DNA from: Oceanicola sp. S124
GTDB taxonomy: Bacteria > Pseudomonadota > Alphaproteobacteria > Rhodobacterales > Rhodobacteraceae
Assembly: GCF_000220565.1 (NCBI RefSeq)
Contig: NZ_AFPM01000060.1
Coordinates: 1-49,178 of the forward strand
DNA: 49,178 nucleotides
Direction: 5' to 3'
A program made the translations under genes and the position numbers. Below are positions 1-7,920 of this stretch, piece after piece. Numbering within the stretch: position 1 is the stretch's first letter; every line of letters begins with the position of its first letter. Below the pieces are notes generated by a model. The model had not been told where the DNA came from. It was given only the letters and a program-made list of their open reading frames with translations, and made no database searches.

Positions 1-229
1 CCTCTGTCGATGGCTAAGGGGCAATGTCCGTACGTCATTGAAAAGAAACCGATCACGTTGCATCTATATTAGCAAGAGCCGACACCGACGCCTCGCATGG
101 GTGCGACGCCTCTATGCGGCGCCAGTCTGGTACTCGAATACTCGTCCGGGCCAGTAGAACTTCAGCCTCCCCCCACGCTTCCCGCCAGCAACCCACACCT
201 GCTAGCCTCCCTCCAAACAGGAGGCCCCC
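1..229. other. left-edge non-coding stretch
   Basis: No convincing gene is seen before the reductase that starts at 230. The stretch has an AT-richer island around 35-75, including TTGAAA at 38-43 and TATATT at 65-70. Their 21-bp spacing is too wide for a normal sigma70 promoter, so no promoter is called. A good AGGAGG ribosome-binding site at 220-225 belongs to the next gene. Confidence 0.5.
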
Positions 230-1006
230 ATGACCATCACCTACGGCATTATCGGTTCCGGCATGCTGGGACAGGCCATGGCGCAGGGCGCTCTCTCGGG
301 CGGCGTGGCGGGCAGCAGCCTCTGGATGGCGAACCGCTCGGGCCAGCCGGTGCCGCTGACGGGCGGGGCAGGGGTCACGTTCACCGCCGATCCGCAGGAG
401 CTGGCTGAAGCCTGTGACGTCGTCCTGCTCTGCATCCCGCCTGCCGCCATGCCCGCGCTGAAGATCGACGCCTCCGACAAGCTGGTGCTTTCGGTGGTCG
501 CCGGGCTGACGCTCGCGGGGATCTCGCAGGCCACCGGCAGCGCCCGCGTGATCCGCGCGATGTCCAGCCCCGCCGCAGCCCAGTGCCTCGCCTACACCCC
601 ATGGGTCGCCAGCGCAGAGGTCACTGAGGCCGACCGCGCTGCCACCCGCAGTTTCTTCGGCGCCATGGGGCAGACGGACGAGATCACCGACGAGGCCCAG
701 ATCGACCATTTCACCGCCATGACCGGCCCGGTGCCGGGCTTCGTGGCCTATGTCGCCGACAGCATGATCCGCCACGCCACGGCCCAGGGCATCGCCCCCG
801 AGGTGGCCGACCGCGCCATCCGCCAGCTCTTCCTCGCGTCCGGAGAGATGCTGAGCCAGGGCGCCAGCCCGGCGGCCCGGGTGCAAGAGATGATCGCCTA
901 CGCCGGTACAACTGCCGCCGGACTGGTGGCGCTCAGGGACAGTGCCTTTGACCAGGCGCTTTCACAGGCGCTCACCGCCGCCGCGGACCGCGCCAGGGAA
1001 ATCTGA
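230..1006 (+). CDS. pyrroline-5-carboxylate reductase-like NADP oxidoreductase (ProC family)
   Basis: The 258-residue product is a probable cytosolic NAD(P)H-dependent reductase of the ProC family. In that family the reaction is reduction of pyrroline-5-carboxylate to proline. The N-terminus has the Rossmann nucleotide-binding pattern GIIGSGMLG (residues 6-14). The second half resembles the helical ProC dimerisation domain, with a MTGPVPGFVAYVAD stretch matching the family's conserved SGSGPAY region, although the exact SGSGPAY residues are not kept. The AGGAGG at 220-225 sits at proper spacing before the ATG. It is a monocistronic gene facing typA. The divergence from canonical ProC in the substrate-binding part means it may reduce a related imine or be a paralogue, so no gene symbol is given. 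Confidence 0.8.
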   Translation: MTITYGIIGSGMLGQAMAQGALSGGVAGSSLWMANRSGQPVPLTGGAGVTFTADPQELAEACDVVLLCIPPAAMPALKIDASDKLVLSVVAGLTLAGISQATGSARVIRAMSSPAAAQCLAYTPWVASAEVTEADRAATRSFFGAMGQTDEITDEAQIDHFTAMTGPVPGFVAYVADSMIRHATAQGIAPEVADRAIRQLFLASGEMLSQGASPAARVQEMIAYAGTTAAGLVALRDSAFDQALSQALTAAADRAREI

Positions 1007-1031
1007 AACGGGCACCATCCGGCACGAAGAA

Positions 1032-1058
1032 GGGCGCCGGAGAACCTCTCCGACGCCC
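1032..1058. terminator. bidirectional terminator between the proC-like gene and typA
   Basis: A 12-position stem (1032-1043 with 1047-1058, one mismatch) has a 3-base loop ACC. It is followed by a T-rich tail (CTTGTTC) on the plus strand and TTCTTC on the minus strand. It lies between convergent genes, as expected for a shared intrinsic terminator. Confidence 0.65.
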
Positions 1059-1072
1059 CTTGTTCATCACCA

Positions 1073-1085
1073 GGCTGAAAATACT
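1073..1085 (+). repeat. dispersed intergenic motif GGCTRRAAATACT, copy 1
   Basis: The 13-mer GGCTGAAAATACT is followed by a G/C-rich hairpin-prone segment. Near-identical 13-mers occur at 10049 and 29052, each time in a gap just beyond the end of a gene. Confidence 0.5.
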
Positions 1086-1128
1086 CCCGCCGGAGGCGAT
1101 CCGGCGGCAGCCCGCAGGCGCGCGACCC

Positions 1129-1175
1129 GATCAGCTGCGCGGCCTGATCAACTGCGCGGCCTGATCAGCTACGCG
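1129..1175. repeat. 17-bp tandem repeat overlapping the typA stop codon
   Basis: The unit GATCAGCTGCGCGGCCT occurs at 1129-1145, again with one change at 1146-1162, and as a partial third copy from 1163. The third copy runs into the last codons of typA, whose stop is at 1165-1167. The repeat therefore seems to have spread outward from the gene's 3' end, or to have grown into it. Confidence 0.8.
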
Positions 1176-2982
1176 ACTGGCGCTTGCGCTCATGCGGATC
1201 CAGGTAGCGCTTGCGCAGGCGGATCACGTTGGGCGTCACTTCGACCAGCTCGTCGTCGTTGATATAGGCAATGGCCTCTTCCAGCGACAGGGTGATCGGG
1301 GTGGTCAGGCGGACCGCGTCATCGGTGCCCGAGGCGCGGACGTTGGTCAGCTTCTTGCCCTTCAGCGGGTTCACTTCCAGGTCGTTCTCGCGCGAGTGCT
1401 CGCCGATGATCATGCCCTGGTAGACATCCGCCTGGGCGCCCAGGAACATCCGGCCACGCTCTTCCAGGTTCCACAGGGCGTAGGCCACGGTCTGGCCCTG
1501 CTCCATCGAGATCAGCACCCCGGCGCGACGGCCCGGGATGGCACCCTTGTAGGGCGCCCAGGAGTGGAACACGCGGTTCAGAACGCCGGTGCCGCGGGTG
1601 TCGGTCAGGAACTCGCCGTGATAGCCGATCAGCCCGCGCGAGGGGATGTGGGCGATGATCCGGGTCTTGCCCGCACCGGCTTGACGCATCTCGACCAGGT
1701 CGCCCTTGCGCGCGCCGGTCAGCTTCTCGATCACCGCGCCCGAGTATTCGTCATCGACGTCGATGGTGGCTTCCTCGATCGGCTCCAGCTTCTGGCCGTT
1801 CTCGTCTTCGCGCAGGATCACCTGCGGACGCGAGATCGACAGCTCGAAGCCTTCGCGGCGCATGTTCTCGATCAGCACGCCCATTTGCAGTTCGCCGCGG
1901 CCCGAAACCTCGAAGGCCTCGCCGCCGGGGGTGTCCTGCACCTTGATGGCGACGTTGGTCTCGGCTTCCTTCAGCAGGCGGTCGCGGATGACGCGGCTCT
2001 GCACCTTCTTGCCGTCACGACCGGCAAGCGGGCTGTCGTTGATGCCGAAGGTCACGGTGATGGTCGGCGGGTCGATGGGCTGGGCTTCCAGCGGCTCGTC
2101 CACGGCCAGGGCGCAGATGGTGTCGGCGACGGTCGACTTGGTCATGCCGGCCAGCGACACGATATCGCCGGCGATGGCCTCTTCGATGTCCTGCTGGGCG
2201 AGGCCACGGAAGGCCTGGATCTTGGTGACGCGGAACTGCTCGACCTTCTGGCCGATGCGCGAGATCGTCTGGACGGTCTGGCCGACCTTCAGCTTGCCGG
2301 ATTCGACGCGGCCGGTCAGCATGCGGCCGACGAAGGGGTCGGCGCCGAGGGTCACTGCCAGCATGCGGAAGTCGTCGTTCTGCTTGGCCAGCTGCTTGGG
2401 CGCGGGAACGTGGTCGACGATCAGCTTGAAGAGCGCGTCGAGGTTCTTGCGCGGGCCGTCCAGTTCATTGTCGGCCCAGCCCGAGCGGCCCGAGGCGTAC
2501 ATATGCGGGAAGTCCAGCTGATCCTCGTCGGCATCCAGGCTGGAGAACAGGTCGAAGACCTCGTCCAGGGCGCGGTCGGGTTCGGCGTCGGGCTTGTCGA
2601 CCTTGTTCAGCACCACGATGGGGCGCAGGCCCAGGGCCAGCGCCTTCGAGGTCACGAACTTGGTCTGGGGCATCGGGCCCTCGGCGGCATCGACCAGCAG
2701 GACCACGCCGTCGACCATCGAGAGAATCCGCTCAACCTCGGCGCCGAAGTCGGCGTGGCCGGGGGTGTCGACGATGTTGATCCGGGTGCCTTTCCATTCC
2801 ACCGAGGTGGCCTTGGCAAGGATGGTGATGCCGCGTTCGCGTTCCAGGTCATTGGAATCCATGGCGCGTTCGGCCACGGCCTGGTTGGCACGGAAAGCAC
2901 CGGATTGTTTCAGCAGCTCGTCGACGAGCGTGGTCTTGCCGTGGTCAACGTGGGCGATAATGGCGATGTTGCGCAGATCCAT
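1165..2982 (-). CDS. typA: ribosome-associated GTPase TypA/BipA
   Basis: The 605-residue product is a translational GTPase of the EF-G/LepA superfamily. It binds the 70S ribosome and is needed for stress and low-temperature growth and for 50S subunit assembly in other bacteria. The G1 motif AHVDHGKTT is at residues 10-18, the effector region around RERGIT follows, then G3 DTPGHADFG and G4 NKVD. Further on come the domain II beta barrel, the EF-G domain III/V-like part and the TypA-specific C-terminal domain ending in a basic tail. The length is the family norm. An AGAGGA ribosome-binding site precedes the ATG. It is monocistronic and faces the ProC-like gene across a shared terminator. The stop codon lies inside a 17-bp tandem repeat. 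Confidence 0.97.
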   Translation of the reverse strand: MDLRNIAIIAHVDHGKTTLVDELLKQSGAFRANQAVAERAMDSNDLERERGITILAKATSVEWKGTRINIVDTPGHADFGAEVERILSMVDGVVLLVDAAEGPMPQTKFVTSKALALGLRPIVVLNKVDKPDAEPDRALDEVFDLFSSLDADEDQLDFPHMYASGRSGWADNELDGPRKNLDALFKLIVDHVPAPKQLAKQNDDFRMLAVTLGADPFVGRMLTGRVESGKLKVGQTVQTISRIGQKVEQFRVTKIQAFRGLAQQDIEEAIAGDIVSLAGMTKSTVADTICALAVDEPLEAQPIDPPTITVTFGINDSPLAGRDGKKVQSRVIRDRLLKEAETNVAIKVQDTPGGEAFEVSGRGELQMGVLIENMRREGFELSISRPQVILREDENGQKLEPIEEATIDVDDEYSGAVIEKLTGARKGDLVEMRQAGAGKTRIIAHIPSRGLIGYHGEFLTDTRGTGVLNRVFHSWAPYKGAIPGRRAGVLISMEQGQTVAYALWNLEERGRMFLGAQADVYQGMIIGEHSRENDLEVNPLKGKKLTNVRASGTDDAVRLTTPITLSLEEAIAYINDDELVEVTPNVIRLRKRYLDPHERKRQSRS

Positions 2983-3053
2983 GTGGGGTCCTCTTGGGGT
3001 CTCGCGCAGGCCCTAGCCCGGGAAGGGCAGAAAAGAAAGGCCCAAAGCGGGGA

Positions 3054-3929
3054 TCAGCCGATTAGGCGGCCCAATGGCGCAAGAAAGCGGCTGGCCAGCC
3101 ATGTATGGCCCGCCGCCTCGATCCGGGCACCGCTGCCCAGCTTGAAACGGGCCAGTCCGGGGCTGTCGCGGTTGACGGGGCCGAGGTCCAGCCGGGTGAT
3201 GCCCTGCGCCGCCAGCCAGCGTCCGGCCTCCCAGAGCAGCAGGTTGTGGGCCGAGGCGGCGCGACCTTCGGGCCCGCTCCAGCCGATGTGGTAGCTGGCG
3301 CCGGGGGCGTGCAGCAGGAAGAGCTGGGCGGCAAGCACGGATGTGCCGCGCCGGGCGAGGAACAGCCGGGTCTGCGGCCAATGCAGCGCGAACTCGGGCG
3401 GCAGGGCGCGGTAGCCCCGGGCGCATTGCTGCGCGGCCTCGGCCTGCAGCAGCCAGTGGGTCGGGTCTCGGGGCAGGGGGGCGTGACAGACCCGCAGCCC
3501 CTGGCTTTCCGCGTGGCGCAGCCGGTTGCGCCACTTCTGATGCTGCCCGGCCCGTTGCAGATCGCCGGCCTGGGTCAGCCGCAGCACCGCGCGCGCCTGC
3601 GGGGTCAGCAGGCGGATCGCGCCCGAGCCACGCAGCGCCCCGTCCTGTACCTGCGAGGCGGCCGAGATCACCGCCGCGGCGGGCAGGCTGGCAAGATCCG
3701 GCAGCACCATGGGCTGGGGCAGCCAGAGCAGGCGCAGCGGCCCGAACCGCCGGCGCAGGGCAAGCGTGCCGCAGGGCAGGCGTCCGACATCCGCCCCCAT
3801 CCCCTGGAGGGTCGTAGCGTAGTGGGGATGGCGGTGCATCCGTCCGTCCGGCCCAGGATCTGGCCCAGGTTCTGGCCAAGGATCCGGCCCAGGTTCTGGC
3901 CACGGATCGGGGATGTGCTCATGTCGCAT
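3054..3929 (-). CDS. FemAB/GNAT-type acyltransferase with a proline-rich N-terminus
   Basis: The product is about 291 residues and is predicted to be a cytosolic acyl- or aminoacyl-transferase. The pattern fits the BioF2-like/FemAB branch of the GNAT superfamily: a KWRNRLRHAE helix, a later HIGWSGPEG strand, and HNLLLWEAGRWLAAQG leading to LDLGPVNRDSPGLARFK. The substrate cannot be read from sequence. The start is uncertain. The ATG at 3929 puts a PDPWPEPG tandem repeat (residues 7-28) at the N-terminus. The ATG at 3839 skips it and begins at the probable conserved domain start (HPHYATTL). Neither has a strong ribosome-binding site. Starts further upstream would overlap the divergent small gene at 3967. 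The gene lies 71 bp upstream of typA in the same direction with no clear terminator between. Confidence 0.7.
   Translation of the reverse strand: MRHEHIPDPWPEPGPDPWPEPGPDPGPDGRMHRHPHYATTLQGMGADVGRLPCGTLALRRRFGPLRLLWLPQPMVLPDLASLPAAAVISAASQVQDGALRGSGAIRLLTPQARAVLRLTQAGDLQRAGQHQKWRNRLRHAESQGLRVCHAPLPRDPTHWLLQAEAAQQCARGYRALPPEFALHWPQTRLFLARRGTSVLAAQLFLLHAPGASYHIGWSGPEGRAASAHNLLLWEAGRWLAAQGITRLDLGPVNRDSPGLARFKLGSGARIEAAGHTWLASRFLAPLGRLIG
3846..3911 (-). repeat. in-frame 24-bp repeat encoding PDPWPEPG
   Basis: Two full 24-bp units and a shortened third encode PDPWPEPG, PDPWPEPG and PDPGPD at the N-terminus of the acyltransferase gene. The DNA copies differ at only a few positions, so expansion looks recent. 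If translation starts at the ATG at 3839 instead, the repeat lies in the 5' leader. Confidence 0.75.
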
Positions 3930-3966
3930 GTCGGAATTAAGGCGATGAAAACCTTCGCGAGGGTTA

Positions 3967-4104
3967 ATGGCGACGATGAAAGAGCCCGCCTCTCCCCTGC
4001 CACCCGCGCCGCGCCCCACATGGCAGGCGGCGCTGCTGCTCTGCCTGATGCTCTCGCCACCGGTCTGGGGGCTGCTGAGCCTTGCCGCGGCGCTCTGGCC
4101 ATAG
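3967..4104 (+). CDS. small single-span membrane protein (45 aa)
   Basis: The gene encodes 45 residues. Residues 7-17 are proline-rich (PASPLPPAPRP), followed by W19 and a hydrophobic stretch from residue 20 to the end that could form one membrane helix, broken by a PP pair at 31-32. The last residues are LWP. A GAGGG at 3959-3963 can serve as ribosome-binding site. Its spacing suits the second in-frame ATG (3976, giving 42 aa) better than the first. The gene is divergent from the acyltransferase gene 37 bp away. I do not recognise a family. The alternation of a soluble proline-rich head and a membrane tail, on the opposite strand from its neighbour, argues for a real gene but does not prove it. 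Confidence 0.45.
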   Translation: MATMKEPASPLPPAPRPTWQAALLLCLMLSPPVWGLLSLAAALWP

Positions 4105-4284
4105 GCGCTGGCCCTATACACTGGCCCTTAACGCCGGTGTCGGACAATGCCCTTACGGCCCCGGCGCAAGACCCCGGCCCCAGATGCGCTGCGAACAGAA
4201 AGCCGCCGATCCGGGCCGGAGGGTCTTTACCTTTACGGCGAAATGGCGAACCTCCCTGTCATGCGCTAACAGAGGAGGTCTCCC

Positions 4285-5319
<1,035 letters not shown>

Positions 5320-5347
5320 GGGCGACCTGCCCGAGGCCTGAAAGAGG

Positions 5348-5380
5348 AACCGCCGCCAGGAAGACCCTGGCGGCGGTTTT
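5348..5380. terminator. bidirectional terminator between mgrA and ssb
   Basis: A perfect 13-bp stem (5348-5360 with 5366-5378) has the 5-base loop AAGAC and is followed by TTTTCATTT on the plus strand. It is the strongest intrinsic terminator in the window and is placed between two convergent genes. Confidence 0.9.
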
Positions 5381-5399
5381 CATTTGGTCCCGGTGTCGA

Positions 5400-5948
5400 T
5401 CAGAACGGGATCTCGTCGTCGAGGTCGTTGCGGCCACCGCCGCCGCCACCCTGGCCACCGCCATAGCCGCCGCCCGAGCCGCCGCGGTCGTCGTAGCCGC
5501 CACCCGAACCGCCGCCGTAGTCACCGCCGCCGTAGCCGCCGCCACCCTGGCCGCCGCCGTAGCTGCCGCCACCGCCGCCCTGGCCGCCGCCTTCACCGCG
5601 ACCGTCCAGCATGGTCAGCTCGCCCGCGAAGGGACGCAGGACGATCTCGGTCGAATAGCGGTCCTGGCCGGACTGGTCCTGCCATTTGCGGGTTTCCAGC
5701 TTGCCCTCGATATAGACCTTCGAGCCCTTGCGCAGGTACTGTTCGGCGACGCGGACCAGCGGCTCGTTGAAGATGGCGACCGTATGCCACTCGGTGCGCT
5801 CGCGGCGCTCTCCGGTATTGCGGTCTTTCCAGTTTTCCGAGGTGGCGATGCGCAGGTTGCAGACCTTGCCGCCGTTCTGGAAGGACCGGATTTCGGGATC
5901 GCGTCCCAGATTGCCGATCAGGATGACCTTGTTGACGGAACCGGCCAT
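5400..5948 (-). CDS. ssb: single-stranded DNA-binding protein
   Basis: The 182-residue SSB coats single-stranded DNA during replication, repair and recombination. The OB fold covers about residues 1-115, with the family start [16 protein letters not shown] and the WHTVAIF strand. The linker from about 118 to 172 is nearly pure glycine with scattered Y, Q, S and D, in repeated GGG and YGGG units. The tail ends in DDEIPF, the acidic tip that binds partner proteins. The ribosome-binding site GAGGGAGAAG precedes the ATG. The GC-rich repeats in the linker are a likely site of length variation between strains. No GTTC-N7-GTTC LexA box was seen in its upstream gap. Confidence 0.97.
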   Translation of the reverse strand: MAGSVNKVILIGNLGRDPEIRSFQNGGKVCNLRIATSENWKDRNTGERRERTEWHTVAIFNEPLVRVAEQYLRKGSKVYIEGKLETRKWQDQSGQDRYSTEIVLRPFAGELTMLDGRGEGGGQGGGGGSYGGGQGGGGYGGGDYGGGSGGGYDDRGGSGGGYGGGQGGGGGGRNDLDDEIPF

Positions 5949-6256
5949 GGCGCTTCTCCCTCTGAATGTAGCCTGTCGCGCCCGAATCCGGCGCGGATGT
6001 TCGAAGCGTTACATCAAAGCGGGCGCTAAAGGGCAAGAAGCTTGCCCGGTTCCCCCTGTCGAATGGTGCCGGGGCGGGCAGAAGACCGCTTCGGCGGCGC
6101 CCTGCCGCCTCCTGCGCTTCGGGGGTGCCCTTTTCCGCCCGATGGCGCTAATCTGCGCGCCAGGTTCCGGGGACGGGGACCGCGACAGGAGACGATAGAC
6201 GGGGCCGGGGGGATGGACCCGAGCAGAGGCCCTGAAACAGATGACTGGGGACAGAG
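5949..6256. other. divergent intergenic region between ssb and the transglycosylase gene
   Basis: This 308-bp gap must hold the promoters of both divergent genes. I see no consensus sigma70 promoter, no clear operator and no small gene with a ribosome-binding site that I would defend. Confidence 0.4.
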
Positions 6257-6847
6257 ATGATCAAGCCCGCCATGCTGGCCTGCCTTTGCGCGGGTCTTTG
6301 CCTTTCCACATTTCCCGCCACCGCGGATGTCCTGGCATCCCAGGCCCGCAAGAGCCAGTTCGGCGCCCAGACCAGCCTGCTGGACCGGCGCGCCTCGACG
6401 CAATACGCGGCCTCGGTCCGGCTGACGCCCCAGGCGATCCGCACCCCGACCAAGTGGGATGGCGTGGCCTGGGAAGGCAGTTACAACGGACCCTACCTGG
6501 ACATGGCGAAGTCCGCCGCCCTGCGCCACGGGATCCCCGAAGGCCTGTTCCTGCGCCTCGTGCAGCAGGAAAGCGGCTGGAACAGCAACGCGTTGTCGCA
6601 CAAGGGCGCACAGGGGCTGGCGCAGCTGATGCCGGGCACCGCGCAGATCCTCAAGGTCGATGCGCTGGACCCCTACGAGAACCTCGACGGCGGCGCCCGC
6701 TACCTGGCCATGCAATACCGCGACTTCGGCTCCTGGCCGCTGGCGCTGGCGGCCTACAACGCCGGCCCCGAGGCGGTGCGCCGGCACGGCGGTATTCCGC
6801 CCTACGCCGAGACCAAGGCCTACGTGGCCGCGATCTGGGGCAGCTGA
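6257..6847 (+). CDS. lytic transglycosylase, SLT domain
   Basis: The 196-residue periplasmic enzyme is predicted to cleave peptidoglycan glycan strands to 1,6-anhydromuropeptides. A Sec signal peptide covers about residues 1-23 (hydrophobic core then ATA-D). The SLT domain fills the rest: catalytic Glu is E105 in LVQQESGWN, followed by the family blocks GLAQLMPGTA, YENLDGGARYL and AAYNAGPEAV. It is a short, single-domain member of the Slt/MltE-like group with no LysM or SH3 domain. It stands as a single gene downstream of a divergent gap with ssb. A 12-bp hairpin about 90 bp after its stop may end its transcript. Confidence 0.92.
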   Translation: MIKPAMLACLCAGLCLSTFPATADVLASQARKSQFGAQTSLLDRRASTQYAASVRLTPQAIRTPTKWDGVAWEGSYNGPYLDMAKSAALRHGIPEGLFLRLVQQESGWNSNALSHKGAQGLAQLMPGTAQILKVDALDPYENLDGGARYLAMQYRDFGSWPLALAAYNAGPEAVRRHGGIPPYAETKAYVAAIWGS

Positions 6848-6933
6848 GCGCCCGCCACCCGGGTCTTATCCGCTTTTCCGGGCCCCCTTTCCCGGCCCAG
6901 CGGACCCTGGCGCCCTCTGCGGGTAATGATCCC

Positions 6934-6962
6934 GGGCGCGCGCAAATGCTTTTGCGGCGCCC
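6934..6962 (+). terminator. hairpin downstream of the transglycosylase gene
   Basis: The stem GGGCGC plus CGCAAA (6934-6946, one bulged G at 6940) pairs with TTTGCGGCGCCC (6951-6962) around the loop TGCT. The T-run comes about 12 bases after the stem (6975-6980), so termination strength is uncertain. It could instead be a leader structure for the gene at 7114. Confidence 0.45.
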
Positions 6963-7113
6963 CTGGTTCCCAAATTTTTTGGCATTTCAGCGCGAAAGTT
7001 TCCGGAACCCGGGCAGGGGGGAGACGTTCTCTTTCCACACCGCGACGCAACAGCGTGCCACCCCGCTCCGGGAGGCAGCGCCGCGTCGGAGAAAGATCGA
7101 AAAGGAACTCACC

Positions 7114-7698
7114 ATGCGTAAGACCCTGCTCATTCCCGCCATCGCCGCAGCTTCGCTGACCGCCATTCCCGCCTTTGCCTACGAAGGTCCGGTCGCCTCG
7201 GTGACCGCCGATGTCGCCGAAGCTTCGGTTGCCGAAGGCAAGGTGCCCGCAAGCTACCTGCCGCGCGTCTCGGAAGATGTCGAGATGGCCATCGCCAAGC
7301 ATCTGCCCGAGATGGTCGAAGGCGGTGAAGGTATCGCCATCGAAGCCTCGGTGCTGGGCCTGGACCTATCGCCGAACATGGGCACCATGTCTGCCCAGAT
7401 CGCCGTCTTCGGCCAGAACGGTGACATCATCACCAGCTTCCCGGTCGAGCTTGAAGCCGATACCGCCTACGACGGCACCGACCCCGAGATCTACTACGGT
7501 CCGATGGTCGACAAGTTTGCCGAGATCGCGGCCGACCGCGTGATGGATCTGCCGATCGTCGACGGCAAGCTGGTCGAGGGTGAATCCCCGAAGGGCAATG
7601 ACGACGGTGACGATGCGCCCGCCGGTGGTGACGAGGACGCCGCATCCGACAACGATGCGGGCGACGCGGCCGACGACACCACCTCGTCCGATAGCTGA
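7114..7698 (+). CDS. secreted acidic protein of unknown function
   Basis: The 194-residue product has a classical signal peptide (MRKTLLIPAIAAASLTAIP then AFA-YE, cleavage near residue 22), so it is exported to the periplasm or beyond. The middle part (about 23-155) is a soluble alpha/beta-like segment with many acidic residues and no motif I recognise. The last 35-40 residues are very rich in D, G, A and S (SPKGNDDGDD to the end), which looks disordered and could bind cations. AAGGA at 7102-7106 is the ribosome-binding site for the ATG at 7114. A longer reading frame extends upstream through the preceding gene, but the signal peptide fixes this start. A terminator follows at 7730. The function is unknown. 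Confidence 0.8.
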   Translation: MRKTLLIPAIAAASLTAIPAFAYEGPVASVTADVAEASVAEGKVPASYLPRVSEDVEMAIAKHLPEMVEGGEGIAIEASVLGLDLSPNMGTMSAQIAVFGQNGDIITSFPVELEADTAYDGTDPEIYYGPMVDKFAEIAADRVMDLPIVDGKLVEGESPKGNDDGDDAPAGGDEDAASDNDAGDAADDTTSSDS

Positions 7699-7729
7699 TC
7701 TCCGGCCCCTCGGAATACTCAGTCTGACG

Positions 7730-7758
7730 AAAGGCCCTCGCGCAAGCGGGGGTCTTTT
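7730..7758 (+). terminator. intrinsic terminator after the secreted acidic protein gene
   Basis: A 12-bp stem with two G-T pairs (7730-7741 with 7746-7757) has the loop GCAA and is followed by TTTT then GCGTTT. It lies 31 bp past the stop codon. Confidence 0.8.
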
Positions 7759-7792
7759 GCGTTTCTGGCCACCGTTGCGGGCCTGATCCCCA

Positions 7793-7877
7793 GGCAGGCC
7801 CGGGCAAGAGGCAGGCCCGGGCAAGAGGCAGGCCCGGGCAAGAGGCAGGCCCGGACAAGAGAAAGGCCCGGGCAAGG
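7793..7877. repeat. 17-bp tandem repeat array, five copies
   Basis: The unit GGCAGGCCCGGGCAAGA occurs exactly at 7793, 7810 and 7827, with one change at 7844 and as a diverged fifth copy at 7861. Each unit holds the palindrome GCCCGGGC. The array sits between two convergent transcription units. The unit length equals that of the unrelated repeat at 1129. Confidence 0.9.
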
Positions 7878-7920
7878 CCCGGACTTTCGCGCAGTCGTTG
7901 CCCGCCGGGGGCGGGCGGGA

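Noticed and set aside
38..70. Promoter TTGAAA ... TATATT before the ProC-like gene
   Set aside because: The spacer is 21 bp, too long. It might be a real promoter with other boxes, but the sequence does not support it.
1192..3294. A 700-residue open frame antisense to typA
   Set aside because: It is a mirror of the typA codons in GC-rich DNA, has low-complexity G/A/V/D/R composition and no recognisable motif. typA on the other strand is certain.
5949..6256. SOS box upstream of ssb
   Set aside because: GTTC occurs near 6000 and near 6050, but no second GTTC or GAAC follows at 7-bp spacing.
6241..7698. One long frame (485 residues) joining the transglycosylase region to the secreted acidic protein
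   Set aside because: The first part is out of frame with the transglycosylase and is low-complexity. The signal peptide and ribosome-binding site at 7114 mark the real start.
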